Source of the DNA: JAJDNH01 sp964552395
GTDB lineage: Bacteria; Acidobacteriota; Thermoanaerobaculia; Thermoanaerobaculales; Sulfomarinibacteraceae
Direction of reading: 5' to 3'
Assembly (NCBI GenBank): GCA_964552395.1
Contig: CAZKGM010000001.1
Location: 269,840-333,839, forward strand
DNA: 64,000 nt
Positions 34,746 to 43,137 of the stretch are shown here, piece after piece. Positions within the stretch are counted from its first letter, which is position 1; each line of letters starts with the position of its first letter. The position numbers and the translations under genes are program-made. The notes under the pieces are model-generated. The model did not search any database. It was not told where the DNA came from and saw only the letters and a program-made list of their open reading frames with translations.

Positions 34746-35510
34746 ATGCTGCGCCGACTGCTCTTGGCCGTGGGCCTGATCTTCTTGGCTGTGCCCTCAT
34801 GGGCGCAGTTCGTCGCGCCCGGCGGTACGATTCCGGTCATTGCGAACCTGTCGGGAAAGAAGGGGACGTTCTGGCGTTCGGACGTCAGCGTTCTCAACCT
34901 GGGGGACTCGTCGACATCGATCGTGATGCAGCTCTACCCAGAAATCGTCAACGGTGCGCCGTCGTTCGAGCCCAAGGTCAGCGAGCCGATCGCGATTGCC
35001 GCTGGTCAGCAGCTCGTCATGACCAACATCATGCAGTCCAAGTTCGGTCTGATCAACGTCAAGGGCGCCCTGATGATCTACTCCACCGACGGCACGTCGC
35101 TGGTGATCGCCTCGAGAACCTACACGAACGGTTCGTCCGGGACCTATGGGCAGGACGTCAGCAGCATCCTCGTTGACGGATCGGCGTGGGTCGCCGGGGT
35201 CGAGGACGATAGCCTCTACCGGACCAACCTCGGGATCTTCTGGCCGTGGGACGAGTCGGTGCAGTTCACGGTTGAGGTCTACTCAGCTGATGGGCAGCTT
35301 GCCGGCTCCGGTCAGATCGCCTTCTCACAGCCCGGGCTGCAGCAGAAAGGCCTGGACGCCTTCAACGTCGGCTTCCTGCCCGCGGGCTACATCGTGATCA
35401 CCTGCAGCGACTCTCAGGCGCTCTGGTATGCCTACGGCACGACCGTGGACCAGAGCTCGGGAGACGCCGTCTACCGCCCGGCGCGGGGTCATCAGATCGC
35501 GGGTCAATAA
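34746..35510 (+). CDS. secreted protein of unknown function
   Basis: A 254-residue exported protein with a clear signal peptide MLRRLLLAVGLIFLAVPSWA. The mature part is beta-rich and low in charge, with a duplicated pattern: GTFWRSDVSVLNLGD in the first half and SLYRTNLGIFWPWDESV in the second, plus repeated TYG/Y-rich strands. This resembles immunoglobulin-like secreted domains found widely in Acidobacteriota-type genomes; that association is an impression, not a search. GGAGGTGGTTC before ATG 34746 and a TAAACT box upstream give a conventional leader. Confidence 0.55.
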   Translation: MLRRLLLAVGLIFLAVPSWAQFVAPGGTIPVIANLSGKKGTFWRSDVSVLNLGDSSTSIVMQLYPEIVNGAPSFEPKVSEPIAIAAGQQLVMTNIMQSKFGLINVKGALMIYSTDGTSLVIASRTYTNGSSGTYGQDVSSILVDGSAWVAGVEDDSLYRTNLGIFWPWDESVQFTVEVYSADGQLAGSGQIAFSQPGLQQKGLDAFNVGFLPAGYIVITCSDSQALWYAYGTTVDQSSGDAVYRPARGHQIAGQ

Positions 35511-35618
35511 GCCTCCGGCCGGGCCTCCTGCGTTGGTGTAGAATCTCGGGCCGGGTCGGGGACTTGGTGGGCCGGATGCCATGGCGCTCCACGGTTCCCC
35601 CCGCCTGGAGGCGAACGG

Positions 35619-36521
35619 ATGCCGGTTACCTCGGTCCTGGATCTGATTGGAAACACTCCGCTCATCGAGCTCAAGCAGCTGCCGCCGAAGGGATCGGCGC
35701 GTGTCCTGCTCAAGCTGGAGGCCGCCAACCCCTCCGGATCGCTCAAGGACCGGATCGTCAAGTACATCATCGATGAGGCGGAGGCGAACGGGAGCCTCCG
35801 CCCCCACCACATCATCACGGACGCGTCGTCAGGCAACACCGGGATCGCGATCGGCATGGTGGCGGCGCTCAAGAGGTATCGCTCCCGCATTTTCATGCCC
35901 GAAACCAAGTCGATCGAGAGGCGGAAGATCATGCGCGCGTGGGGTACGGAGCTGGTCCTGACCTCGGGCGACGACCAGAACTCCCATATCTGGGCGGTCC
36001 AGGAGGCCGCGCGCGATACCGACACGTACTTCTATCTCGACCAGAACGGCAACCCGGGCAACTGGAAGGCGCACTACGAGGGAATCGGGGGCGAGCTCAT
36101 CGAGCAGACCGGCGGCCGCGTCGACTGCTTCGTCGCCGGAGCCGGAACGGGTGGCGTGCTGATGGGCGTGGCCCGTCGGTTCCGCGATCAACACATGGCG
36201 TGCCGCGTCGTGGCCGTGGAGCCGGACAACCCGCACTCCCACATCGAAGGTCTGCTCCACTTCGACGGCAGCTTCGTGCCTCCGATCTGGGAGCCGGCGC
36301 TCATCGACCAGCAGGTGCGGGTCCCCGACGAGGCGGCGTTCGATACTGCGCGTAGGCTGGCCCGCGAGGAGGGCGTGTTCTGCGGTGTTTCCACCGGAGC
36401 GACGACCTTCATCGCCCTGGAGGAGGCGAAGCGACTGGGTGAGGGAGCCATCGTGGTCGCGATCGCCGGTGATCGAGGCGAGCGATACCTGTCGACCGCC
36501 CTGGTCACGGAACACACATGA
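35619..36521 (+). CDS. cysteine synthase family PLP enzyme (CysK/CysM type)
   Basis: A 300-residue fold-type II PLP enzyme. The Schiff-base Lys lies in NPSGSLKDRI, the phosphate/substrate loop is SSGNTGIAIG and the PLP-phosphate loop GAGTGGVLMG. IGNTPLIEL at the N-terminus is the family signature. It likely makes cysteine from O-acetylserine (or O-phosphoserine) and sulfide. The late GVSTGAT replaces the usual GISSGA. Short length and no CBS domain argue against cystathionine beta-synthase. Its stop overlaps the convergent UspA gene by 17 bases. Confidence 0.88.
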   Translation: MPVTSVLDLIGNTPLIELKQLPPKGSARVLLKLEAANPSGSLKDRIVKYIIDEAEANGSLRPHHIITDASSGNTGIAIGMVAALKRYRSRIFMPETKSIERRKIMRAWGTELVLTSGDDQNSHIWAVQEAARDTDTYFYLDQNGNPGNWKAHYEGIGGELIEQTGGRVDCFVAGAGTGGVLMGVARRFRDQHMACRVVAVEPDNPHSHIEGLLHFDGSFVPPIWEPALIDQQVRVPDEAAFDTARRLAREEGVFCGVSTGATTFIALEEAKRLGEGAIVVAIAGDRGERYLSTALVTEHT

Positions 36522-37341
36522 CCGCGGTGTCGAGACGGCGGAGGATCGCTTCGGTCGTCGAGCCGAGGACCATTTCGATCAACCGTCCATGGGCGTGTGA
36601 GCCCATGCAGATCAGGCTGGCGTTGCACTCGGATGCCACCCGCTCGATGGCCTGCACGGGGTTTCCGGACTCGAGCCTCGTATCGACCTCCATGTCCAGC
36701 GGCCGCAGGTACTCCAACGCGTTTCGAAGCAGCTCCTCTCCGTCCCCGGCCTCACCGTTGGCGTGAACCAGAGTCACCTTTGCCTTGAGAGCGTGAGCGA
36801 GCTCACCGCCCCAACGGAGTGCGTGTCGAGCAGGCTTGCCGGTATCGAGCGCGATCAGGATACGTGAGATCTGCGCATGGTCCTTGGCGGCCACCAAGAC
36901 CGGGATCGTGGAGATGCGGACGAGCCGCTCGGTCACCGGCCCGAGCAGGTCGCCGTGGAACCGCTCGTTGAGGCCCCGCCGGCCGACGATGAGGAGCGCG
37001 CACGAGGCGCTCTCCTCAACCAGGCCATAGGCGACTGCACTGCGGACGAGGTGAAAGCGGCTCTTGACGGCGGACTCCTCCGCTCGGGTGTTGAAACGTT
37101 CCCGAAGTGTTTCGCCGAGGTCGTTGAGAAGCTCCTGGACCTGTGGCGTGAGGTTGAGAAGGGGCTCGACTCCCATGGCGCCGCTGACGTCCGTGATGAA
37201 CGATCCCTCCAGGATGGCCGAGTCGATAACGTGAATGCCGTGGACGACCGAGCCCAACCTCTCTGCCAGCTGGAGTGCGAGATCGAGAGCGGCGTCGGCC
37301 GCGGCCGAGCCGTCAATACCAACGGCCACATTGCTGAACAT
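36505..37341 (-). CDS. tandem universal stress protein (two UspA domains)
   Basis: A 278-residue cytosolic protein of two Usp folds. The first (1 to about 150) starts VAVGIDGSAAADAAL and has a degenerate nucleotide motif (VGRRGLNERFHGDLLGPV, Gly-Pro where Gly-Ser is usual). The second (about 155-278) starts ILIALDTGKPA and ends with an intact G-x2-G-x9-GS motif (GSHAHGRLIEMVLGST). ATP binding is therefore more likely in the second domain. GGGAGG before ATG 37341 overlaps the Memo stop region; only 2 bases separate the genes, so they form an operon. Confidence 0.88.
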   Translation of the reverse strand: MFSNVAVGIDGSAAADAALDLALQLAERLGSVVHGIHVIDSAILEGSFITDVSGAMGVEPLLNLTPQVQELLNDLGETLRERFNTRAEESAVKSRFHLVRSAVAYGLVEESASCALLIVGRRGLNERFHGDLLGPVTERLVRISTIPVLVAAKDHAQISRILIALDTGKPARHALRWGGELAHALKAKVTLVHANGEAGDGEELLRNALEYLRPLDMEVDTRLESGNPVQAIERVASECNASLICMGSHAHGRLIEMVLGSTTEAILRRLDTAVMCVP

Positions 37342-37343
37342 CT

Positions 37344-38168
37344 TCAGACCTCCCGGTGAATGCAAATGCCTGCGTATCCAACGACCGCCGAGCGATCGCC
37401 GCTGGTGTCCCCGGATGTCGCATAGGCCACCAGGTGACCCGAGTTCGCCCCGAGGTGGCGCACGCACTCGAGCATGACGGTGGCGGGGATGACGCCACAC
37501 ATGCTGATTCGGTGGTCGTGAACGGTCCGGTAGAGATCGACGGGATCGAGGGTCAGCGCGGCATCGATGGCGCGATGGTCGTGCTCGCGCGCGACCGCGT
37601 CGGGCTCGTAGTGACTCATGTCCGAAGAAGCGATGACCCCCACCGGTTCCCCGGCCCGCTCCACCGTTCGGGCGAGGGCTCGGCCGAGCTCGAGGCAGTC
37701 CTCGACTGGGAGGTGCTGGAGACAGATCGGGAGCACCTGGAGGGCCCGGGTCCGGACCTGCAGAAACGGGACCTGGACCTCGATGGAGTGTTCGCGGCGG
37801 TGGGCGCCGGCGTCAAGCTCTGCACGCGGGAACTCTTCGCGCAGCAGGGATGCGAGGTCGGTGTCGACGGTTTCCTCTCCGAGCGGCGTGATCCAGGTCC
37901 CGCTCGGCGCCAGCGACACTGGTCTGCCGAGCCCGGTATGGTTGGGGCCCAGGATGACCACCCGGCGGGGAAACCGGAGGTGACTGTAAAGCCGGCCGGC
38001 GACCGCGCCCGAGTACATGTAGCCGGCGTGGGGAGCGATGCAGCCGAGCAGGTCGTGCTGAGCGTCGTCGTCAGGCATGTAGCGCTGGAGATCGCGCTCC
38101 AGCGTTCGTGGGTCGGCCGGGTAGAACATTCCGGCGACGGCGGGTTGGCGGGTCTCCATCTGCTCCAT
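37344..38168 (-). CDS. Memo family protein (AmmeMemoRadiSam system protein B-like)
   Basis: A 274-residue Memo/MEMO1-type protein related to extradiol dioxygenases. Metal-site residues are visible in APHAGYMYSG, GPNHTG, REHSIEVQVPFLQ, SSDMSHY and MCGVIPA. The bacterial AmmeMemoRadiSam system normally includes AMMECR1 and a radical SAM enzyme; neither is adjacent here. GGGAGGCCTGAG before ATG 38168 sets the start (an in-frame ATG 38159 lies inside). It is first gene of a two-gene unit with the tandem UspA. Biochemical role unsettled for the family. Confidence 0.85.
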   Translation of the reverse strand: MEQMETRQPAVAGMFYPADPRTLERDLQRYMPDDDAQHDLLGCIAPHAGYMYSGAVAGRLYSHLRFPRRVVILGPNHTGLGRPVSLAPSGTWITPLGEETVDTDLASLLREEFPRAELDAGAHRREHSIEVQVPFLQVRTRALQVLPICLQHLPVEDCLELGRALARTVERAGEPVGVIASSDMSHYEPDAVAREHDHRAIDAALTLDPVDLYRTVHDHRISMCGVIPATVMLECVRHLGANSGHLVAYATSGDTSGDRSAVVGYAGICIHREV

Positions 38169-38272
38169 CTCAGGCCTCCCTACCCACAAACTTAGGCTAC
38201 TGCGCCGGCGACTGCCAGCGGTGGACCGGCGCAACGGCGCTGGGGGGCGGGAGAGTGGGCGTGGCTGGCGGG

Positions 38273-38674
38273 TCAGAGGGAAGCGAGAGGGCTCTCCCGT
38301 TGCAGTCTGAGGAGCAGCTGGGCGTCGGCGGGAGGGGTCTTGAGCCGCGCGAGCTCGGTCGGCGTCACCCATCGGATCTCCTGACCATCGAGCGGTCGCG
38401 GCACGCCGCCAACGATACGGGCCTCGTAGAAGAGCAGGAGGATGCAGCGGTCGAGCTCGTCGTGCACGGCGAAGGTCATCGGTTCCCCGACAGCTGCTTG
38501 GACCCCGAGTTCTTCCTCGAGCTCGCGAACCAGGGCTGCCTCTGGATGCTCATGTGAACCGACCTTGCCGCCCGGGAACTCCCACAGTCCACCCATGTGG
38601 CGGCCCTCCGGCCGCCGACAGACGAGCAACTTCCCGCCAGCTTCGCGAATCACGGCCGCTACGACTGTCGTCAC
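38273..38674 (-). CDS. Nudix hydrolase, MutT/NTP pyrophosphohydrolase type
   Basis: A protein of about 133 residues with a complete Nudix box, GKVGSHEHPEAALVRELEEE through LGV (G-x5-E-x7-RE-U-x-EE-x-G-U). The preceding LLVCRRPEGRHMGGLWEFPG is typical of MutT-type 8-oxo-dGTP sanitising enzymes, and WVTPTELARL follows near the C-terminus. The start is uncertain: GTG 38674 (VTTVVAAVIREAGGK) fits family alignment best, while GTG 38713 or TTG 38770 would add an unconserved tail and have no better ribosome-binding site. The upstream sequence is occupied by a decayed TetR fragment. Confidence 0.82.
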   Translation of the reverse strand: MTTVVAAVIREAGGKLLVCRRPEGRHMGGLWEFPGGKVGSHEHPEAALVRELEEELGVQAAVGEPMTFAVHDELDRCILLLFYEARIVGGVPRPLDGQEIRWVTPTELARLKTPPADAQLLLRLQRESPLASL

Positions 38675-38709
38675 CGTCGGACGGGCGGCGGGCGAAGCAC
38701 CGGGGAAGC

Positions 38710-38858
38710 TCACCGTCCGCCCCGCGTCATGCCAGGCTCCGAGGCGAGATCCTCCGTCGCGGTGCCGCAACGCCGCGCTTGTTGATGCCGCGGGCGGCCG
38801 TACGAAGGATCTGGCGGCGTTTCCGCTCGGCGTTCGGTTCGCTTCGGCTCACGCTCAT
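38710..38858 (-). pseudogene. decayed TetR-family regulator fragment (helix-turn-helix remnant with frameshift)
   Basis: From ATG 38858 the minus strand reads MSVSRSEPNAERKRRQILRT and onward to INKRGVA. After a shift of two bases (extra CC) it continues ATEDLASEPGMTRG before a stop at 38710. Joined, this matches the TetR N-terminal HTH pattern (RxxIL-xAA-x-GxxAT-x-DLA-x-x-x-GMTRG). Without the shift the frame ends at 38727 after 43 residues. The ligand-binding domain is gone and the remnant abuts the Nudix gene. The rest of 38675-39000 has no gene. Confidence 0.45.
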
Positions 38859-39000
38859 GGGGCAACGCTAGTTCGTTGAGCGGCAGCTTGTCAAACCGCT
38901 GGACGGCGCTCACTGAACGGCGTGCTCGGCGGGGTGGTGGAGGATATCGGCATCGCATCGCTCCGACTCGTTCACGGCCGATCCGGGTCTGAGTCTCCGG

Positions 39001-39006
39001 TACAAT
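39001..39006 (+). promoter_or_regulatory. -10-like box for a leaderless transcript of mazG
   Basis: TACAAT exactly 6 bases before ATG 39013, with no Shine-Dalgarno. Confidence 0.5.
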
Positions 39007-39012
39007 CCCGCC

Positions 39013-39804
39013 ATGTCTGATGCAACCGATCGACTGGTCGACATCATGGATCGCCTCCGCAACCCGGGCGGCTGTCCCTGGGATCGTGAGCAGACGTTGG
39101 AGAGCCTGACGGGGTACCTCCTCGAGGAGGCGCACGAGGTCGTCGCAGCGGTGGTGGACGGCGAGCCCGCCCTTCTGTGTGAGGAGCTGGGCGATCTGCT
39201 GCTGCAGATTGTCTTCATGGCCAGGATCGCCAAGGAACGCGGTTGGTTCGACCTCGACGCGGTCTGTGACGCGATCTCCGACAAGATGATCCGCCGTCAT
39301 CCGCACGTCTTCGGGTCGGTGGACGTCAGCGGTGCAGACGAGGTGGTGCGCAACTGGGAGGACATCAAGCAGGAAGAACGACGGCAGCAGCCGGAGGCCT
39401 CCGCCCTCGACGGCATCCCGACGGCGCTGCCCGCCCTGCTGAAGGCGTTTCGTATGACCGAGAAGGCGGCGGCTCTGGGGTTCGACTGGCAGCGGCCGGC
39501 CGATGTCGTGGGCAAGCTCCACGAGGAGGTCGAGGAGCTGGAGACCGCGTTGGGCGAAGGAAATGGGAACGGGAGCCCTCCCGTCCGTGAGGAGCTCGGC
39601 GACATCCTCTTCGTCATGGCCAACCTGGCGCGCCACCTCGGGGTCGAGCCCGAGACCGCTCTGCAGCGGACCAACCTGAAGTTCATGAGCCGGTTCCGCA
39701 TGATGGAGGAGCAGGCTCGCGCGGCTGGCCGCAGCCTCAGGAGCTATGACCTCGAGGACCTGGACGCGCTGTGGCGGGAGGCCAAGAGGAGAGAGCGCGA
39801 GTGA
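39013..39804 (+). CDS. mazG: nucleoside triphosphate pyrophosphohydrolase MazG
   Basis: A 263-residue all-alpha NTP pyrophosphatase with two tandem MazG domains. The first has CPWDREQTLESL and the metal-binding EExxE (YLLEEAHEV) with CEELGDLLLQIVF; the second has FDWQRPADVVGKLHEEVEEL and REELGDILFVMANLARHL. It hydrolyses NTPs/dNTPs to monophosphates in the cytosol and can lower ppGpp in relatives. Length matches E. coli MazG. The start is fixed by TACAAT 6 bases upstream. No mazEF partner is adjacent. Confidence 0.94.
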   Translation: MSDATDRLVDIMDRLRNPGGCPWDREQTLESLTGYLLEEAHEVVAAVVDGEPALLCEELGDLLLQIVFMARIAKERGWFDLDAVCDAISDKMIRRHPHVFGSVDVSGADEVVRNWEDIKQEERRQQPEASALDGIPTALPALLKAFRMTEKAAALGFDWQRPADVVGKLHEEVEELETALGEGNGNGSPPVREELGDILFVMANLARHLGVEPETALQRTNLKFMSRFRMMEEQARAAGRSLRSYDLEDLDALWREAKRRERE

Positions 39805-39957
39805 GCCGTTTCGGCTGACCTCAGAACGCTGATAGAATCGATGAGCTAGGCTCCGACGGATGCTGGTACCCGGAACGCCGGCGTTCTCTCCGGTGCGGCG
39901 GGCCCGTTGCCGGCATCGTTCCCACAGGCCGTTCGAGTACAGGGCGCGGAGGTCAGC

Positions 39958-41190
39958 ATGAGCGATTTCTATCAGCACCACCTCTTCACGACCCTCCACC
40001 GGTTGAAGCGCCTGCCGCTCGAGAAGTTGGAGACGAGTCTCGAGCAGGCGGCTGAAAGGAGGAGCATGGCGCTTCTCCTGCCCAGCCTGGCGTCAGAGAT
40101 GGACGGCCCCGCGCTACCCAGGATCCTGAGGCACCTGCAGGCGGTGCGCTACCTGCATCGGATCGTGGTGGCGCTCGATCGCGCCAGCGAGACCGACTAC
40201 CGGCGCGCGCTCAAATTCTTCTCTGACCTGCCCCAGGAGGTCACGATCCTGTGGCTCGACGGCCCCCGAGCGACTGACATCTTCGACCGCTTTGAAGCGA
40301 GCGGCCTGGTCAGGCGCGCGCACGGCAAGGGGCAGGCGGTGTGGTTCGCGCTGGGGCATCTGCTCGCCGCCGGCGATTGTCAGGCCGTCGCGCTCCACGA
40401 CTGTGATGTCGTGACCTACGACCGCTACCTCCTCGGTCGGCTCTGCTTCCCGGTCCTGCGACAGGACGTCGACTTCAAGTTCGCGAAGGCCTACTACGCG
40501 CGGACCAGCGACCGTCTCAACGGCCGGGTCACGCGCCTCTTCGTGTACCCTCTGCTCACGGCGCTGCGAAACTCGTATCCCGGGCAGCCGTTCCTCGAGT
40601 ACCTGTCGGCTTTTCGCTACCCCCTCGCGGGCGAGATGGCGATGCAGCTCGACCTCGCGCGCCACATCCGGGTACCCTCGGATTGGGGGCTTGAGGTGGG
40701 CTTGCTGGCCGAGGTCTACCGCAACCTCTCACCCAAGGAGATGTGTCAGGTGGACGTCGCCGGGCGCTATGATCACAAGCACCAGGTGCTGTCGATCGAC
40801 GAGCCCAACACCGGGCTGATGCGCATGGTCAAGGACATCACGGGGACAATCCTGCGCTCCCTTGCCGCCGAGGGGGCGACAATCTCTTCGGAGACGCTCA
40901 TGTCCATCAAAGCCGCCTACCTGCGCCTCGCCCAGGACTACGTCGAGCGCTACGCCTTCGACGCGGCCATCAACGGCTTCCCGTTCAATCGCGACGAGGA
41001 GGAGCGCGCCAGCGAGGCGTTTGCAGAGTCACTTCACGTTGCCGGCGAGGACTACCTGGAGAACGTTCTCTACACGCCGCTGTTGCCAAACTGGAATCGG
41101 ATGTTCTCTGCCCTGCCCGACGCCCACGACTGGATGACGGAGATGCCTTCGAAGGACAGGGGGGCTGTCAGAGCAAAGCAGAGCCAGTGA
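39958..41190 (+). CDS. GT81-like glucosyltransferase (glucosyl-3-phosphoglycerate synthase type)
   Basis: A 410-residue GT-A glycosyltransferase. A central HDCDVVTYDRYLLGRL provides the DxD nucleotide-sugar site. The downstream GRVTRLFVYPLLTAL, FRYPLAGEMAM, VPSDWGLEVGLLAEVYR and QVDVAGRYDHKHQ closely follow the pattern of GpgS-type enzymes (GT81), which make glucosyl-3-phosphoglycerate for the compatible solute glucosylglycerate or for methylglucose polysaccharides. A long helical tail (330-410) is extra relative to actinobacterial enzymes. GGAGGTCAGC before ATG 39958 sets the start, and a TAGAAT box lies in 39834-39839. No phosphatase (GpgP) gene is adjacent, so the pathway assignment is provisional. 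Confidence 0.72.
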   Translation: MSDFYQHHLFTTLHRLKRLPLEKLETSLEQAAERRSMALLLPSLASEMDGPALPRILRHLQAVRYLHRIVVALDRASETDYRRALKFFSDLPQEVTILWLDGPRATDIFDRFEASGLVRRAHGKGQAVWFALGHLLAAGDCQAVALHDCDVVTYDRYLLGRLCFPVLRQDVDFKFAKAYYARTSDRLNGRVTRLFVYPLLTALRNSYPGQPFLEYLSAFRYPLAGEMAMQLDLARHIRVPSDWGLEVGLLAEVYRNLSPKEMCQVDVAGRYDHKHQVLSIDEPNTGLMRMVKDITGTILRSLAAEGATISSETLMSIKAAYLRLAQDYVERYAFDAAINGFPFNRDEEERASEAFAESLHVAGEDYLENVLYTPLLPNWNRMFSALPDAHDWMTEMPSKDRGAVRAKQSQ

Positions 41191-41249
41191 GGACGGCGGC
41201 TCGCGAGCTGACCGGCCTCGGCGCTACCGGAGCTGCTGAGCCATCCGAG

Positions 41250-42221
41250 TCAGCCACGGCGATGATTGAGGACGAGGAATGCCGCGATTCCGAAAACAAC
41301 CGCCACGAGGAGTGACCAGAGATGAATGGCAACGCCGGTGGCGGCCGCGGTCTCGACCGGAATGCCGAGCGCCGCGAAGCCGGCCGTCCAGCCGGCCTCG
41401 AGAGTGCCGATATTGCCGAGCACGTTGACCGGAACCAGAGTTGCCACCGTGGCCGCGGATGTTCCCACGATGACCACGTCCAGCGGCCAGGAGAAGCCGA
41501 TCGCCCAGAGCAGAACCCGGATGATCGTCCAGATGCCACCCCAGATCACAAGTGTCAGAAGCATCGCTGCGGCAAGCCTGCCGGACCTCCCCCGGAGCTC
41601 GTCGAGGGTGGATCTCAGGCGGCGAGCGCGTCTGGCCCACCTGCGTCCGTGATGCCCGCGGGGCGCAATGCATCGCACCATCAGTCGGTCTCCGATGGCA
41701 GCAAGGGTGGGCAGCAGTACCAGCGGCAGCACCAGCGCGATGCTGGCGGCGAGGATGACAGGGCGTTCGGCCCCCCAATGGAGGCCTATCGCCGCGCCCG
41801 CCCAGGTGCCGAGCCCCGCGAGATCCAGTGCTCGGACGGTGAGCAGGATACCCATGCCTCGTGCCAGTGGCACCTTGGAGTGCCGTTTCAATAGTGCCGG
41901 CAGGGCGAGCTCTCCCATGCGGACGGGCACGGTCTGCACCGCCGCCTGTGCCGCCGTCGACATGAGTACCGCGCGGCCGACCGGCAGCGATGTCAGGACC
42001 GCGAGGCGTGCCCCGCGCAGCACGGAGACCAGCAGGTACAGCGCGCCGGCGGCGGCAATCCCGGCGGGACGCGTCGAGCGCACCAGGCGCAGCACCTGAG
42101 CGGCGCCCGCGAGGTGCACCACCAGGCCGATGAGCGCGAGGGCTACCGCGGCCTGCAAGAGGCGGACGCGGAGCGAACGGCTCCCGGTAGTGTCAGGCGG
42201 AGGCGCCGCGGTCACGGTCAC
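41250..42221 (-). CDS. UPF0104 / lysylphosphatidylglycerol-synthase-TM-like membrane protein (YbhN type)
   Basis: A 323-residue polytopic membrane protein with about eight TM segments. The pattern RMGELALPALLKRHSKVPLA-like and GTLEAGWTAGFAALG is typical of the YbhN/AglD/LPG-synthase flippase-like family, which assist glycolipid or dolichol/undecaprenyl-linked glycosyl transfer. GTG 42221 lies 29 bases inside the end of the GT2 gene, so translation is coupled. Last gene of the three-gene 45704-41250 operon. Substrate unknown. Confidence 0.8.
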   Translation of the reverse strand: MTVTAAPPPDTTGSRSLRVRLLQAAVALALIGLVVHLAGAAQVLRLVRSTRPAGIAAAGALYLLVSVLRGARLAVLTSLPVGRAVLMSTAAQAAVQTVPVRMGELALPALLKRHSKVPLARGMGILLTVRALDLAGLGTWAGAAIGLHWGAERPVILAASIALVLPLVLLPTLAAIGDRLMVRCIAPRGHHGRRWARRARRLRSTLDELRGRSGRLAAAMLLTLVIWGGIWTIIRVLLWAIGFSWPLDVVIVGTSAATVATLVPVNVLGNIGTLEAGWTAGFAALGIPVETAAATGVAIHLWSLLVAVVFGIAAFLVLNHRRG

Positions 42222-43137
42222 GTTCGACGAGCTCTTCGATCAGCCTGCGATTGACTGCGATAAGGTCTGCCACGAGGCCGAGCACACAGACTTGGGCGCC
42301 GACGACGATCAGAATCACGGCCAGGATCAGAGACTGGATGTGCCCGGCCGGAGACCGCTCGGCGAGATAGAGGACCAGGAACCGCAGCAGCAGCAGCCCG
42401 CCGGCGGCGATCGGAGCCAGGCCGATGCGAAGAAACAGCCGCAGAGGGTTGTAGAGCACGACGATCCTGGCCATGGCCTCCAGCGAGCGCACGACGTAGC
42501 CGATGTTGGAGCGGAACAGGCGCGACGGCCGGGTCGCTCCCGGGTTGGTGCGGATCGGGACGGACACGACGCGGAGGCCGGCCTCTCCGGCTTGCAGGAT
42601 CGTCTCGAGTGTGTAGGTGAACCGAGTGAACACGTGCAGCAGCAGCGCAGTATCCCTGGAAACCGCGCGGAAGCCCGACGTTGCGTCGCGCACGTCCGTC
42701 TGGGACAGCCGGCGTACGACCCACGAGCCAAGCCGCTGCAGCACTTTCTTGGTGAAGCTGAAGTGGGGCAGGTCGGCGACCTGGCGGTCGCCGATCACCA
42801 TCTGTGCTTCCCCGTTGAGGATCGGAGCCACCAGCTTGGGGATGTCTCGGGCATCGTACTGGTTGTCGGCGTCGGTGTTGACAATGACGTCGGCGCCACG
42901 GCTGACGGCGGCGCGGAGCCCTGCGGAGAACGCCACCGCGAGGCCGCGATGCAGCGGCAGCCTGACGACCACCGCACCGTGGTCTGCGGCAGTCTCGGCG
43001 GTGCGGTCGGTGGAGCCGTCGTCGACAACCTGGACCTCGACCTGATCGAATCCCTCAACGATTCGCGGGAGCGCCTCGATGGCGTCGCCGATGTCGTGCT
43101 CCTCGTTCCACGCCGGAATCTGAATGACGAGCTTCAC
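42193..43137 (-). CDS. GT2 family polyprenyl-phosphate glycosyltransferase with C-terminal TM pair
   Basis: A 314-residue enzyme. The GT-A domain (1 to about 225) has QIPAWNEEHDIG, the nucleotide-binding VVDDGSTDRTAE, the DxD-type NTDADNQYD and a GFRAVSRD acceptor motif, as in dolichol-phosphate mannosyltransferase/GtrB-like enzymes. Two TM helices at about 235-260 and 270-300 anchor it. It would transfer a sugar from an NDP donor to polyprenyl phosphate on the cytoplasmic side. GTG 43137 overlaps the YfhO-like gene stop by 4 bases; GGAGGGG precedes it. Confidence 0.88.
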   Translation of the reverse strand: MKLVIQIPAWNEEHDIGDAIEALPRIVEGFDQVEVQVVDDGSTDRTAETAADHGAVVVRLPLHRGLAVAFSAGLRAAVSRGADVIVNTDADNQYDARDIPKLVAPILNGEAQMVIGDRQVADLPHFSFTKKVLQRLGSWVVRRLSQTDVRDATSGFRAVSRDTALLLHVFTRFTYTLETILQAGEAGLRVVSVPIRTNPGATRPSRLFRSNIGYVVRSLEAMARIVVLYNPLRLFLRIGLAPIAAGGLLLLRFLVLYLAERSPAGHIQSLILAVILIVVGAQVCVLGLVADLIAVNRRLIEELVERDRDRGASA

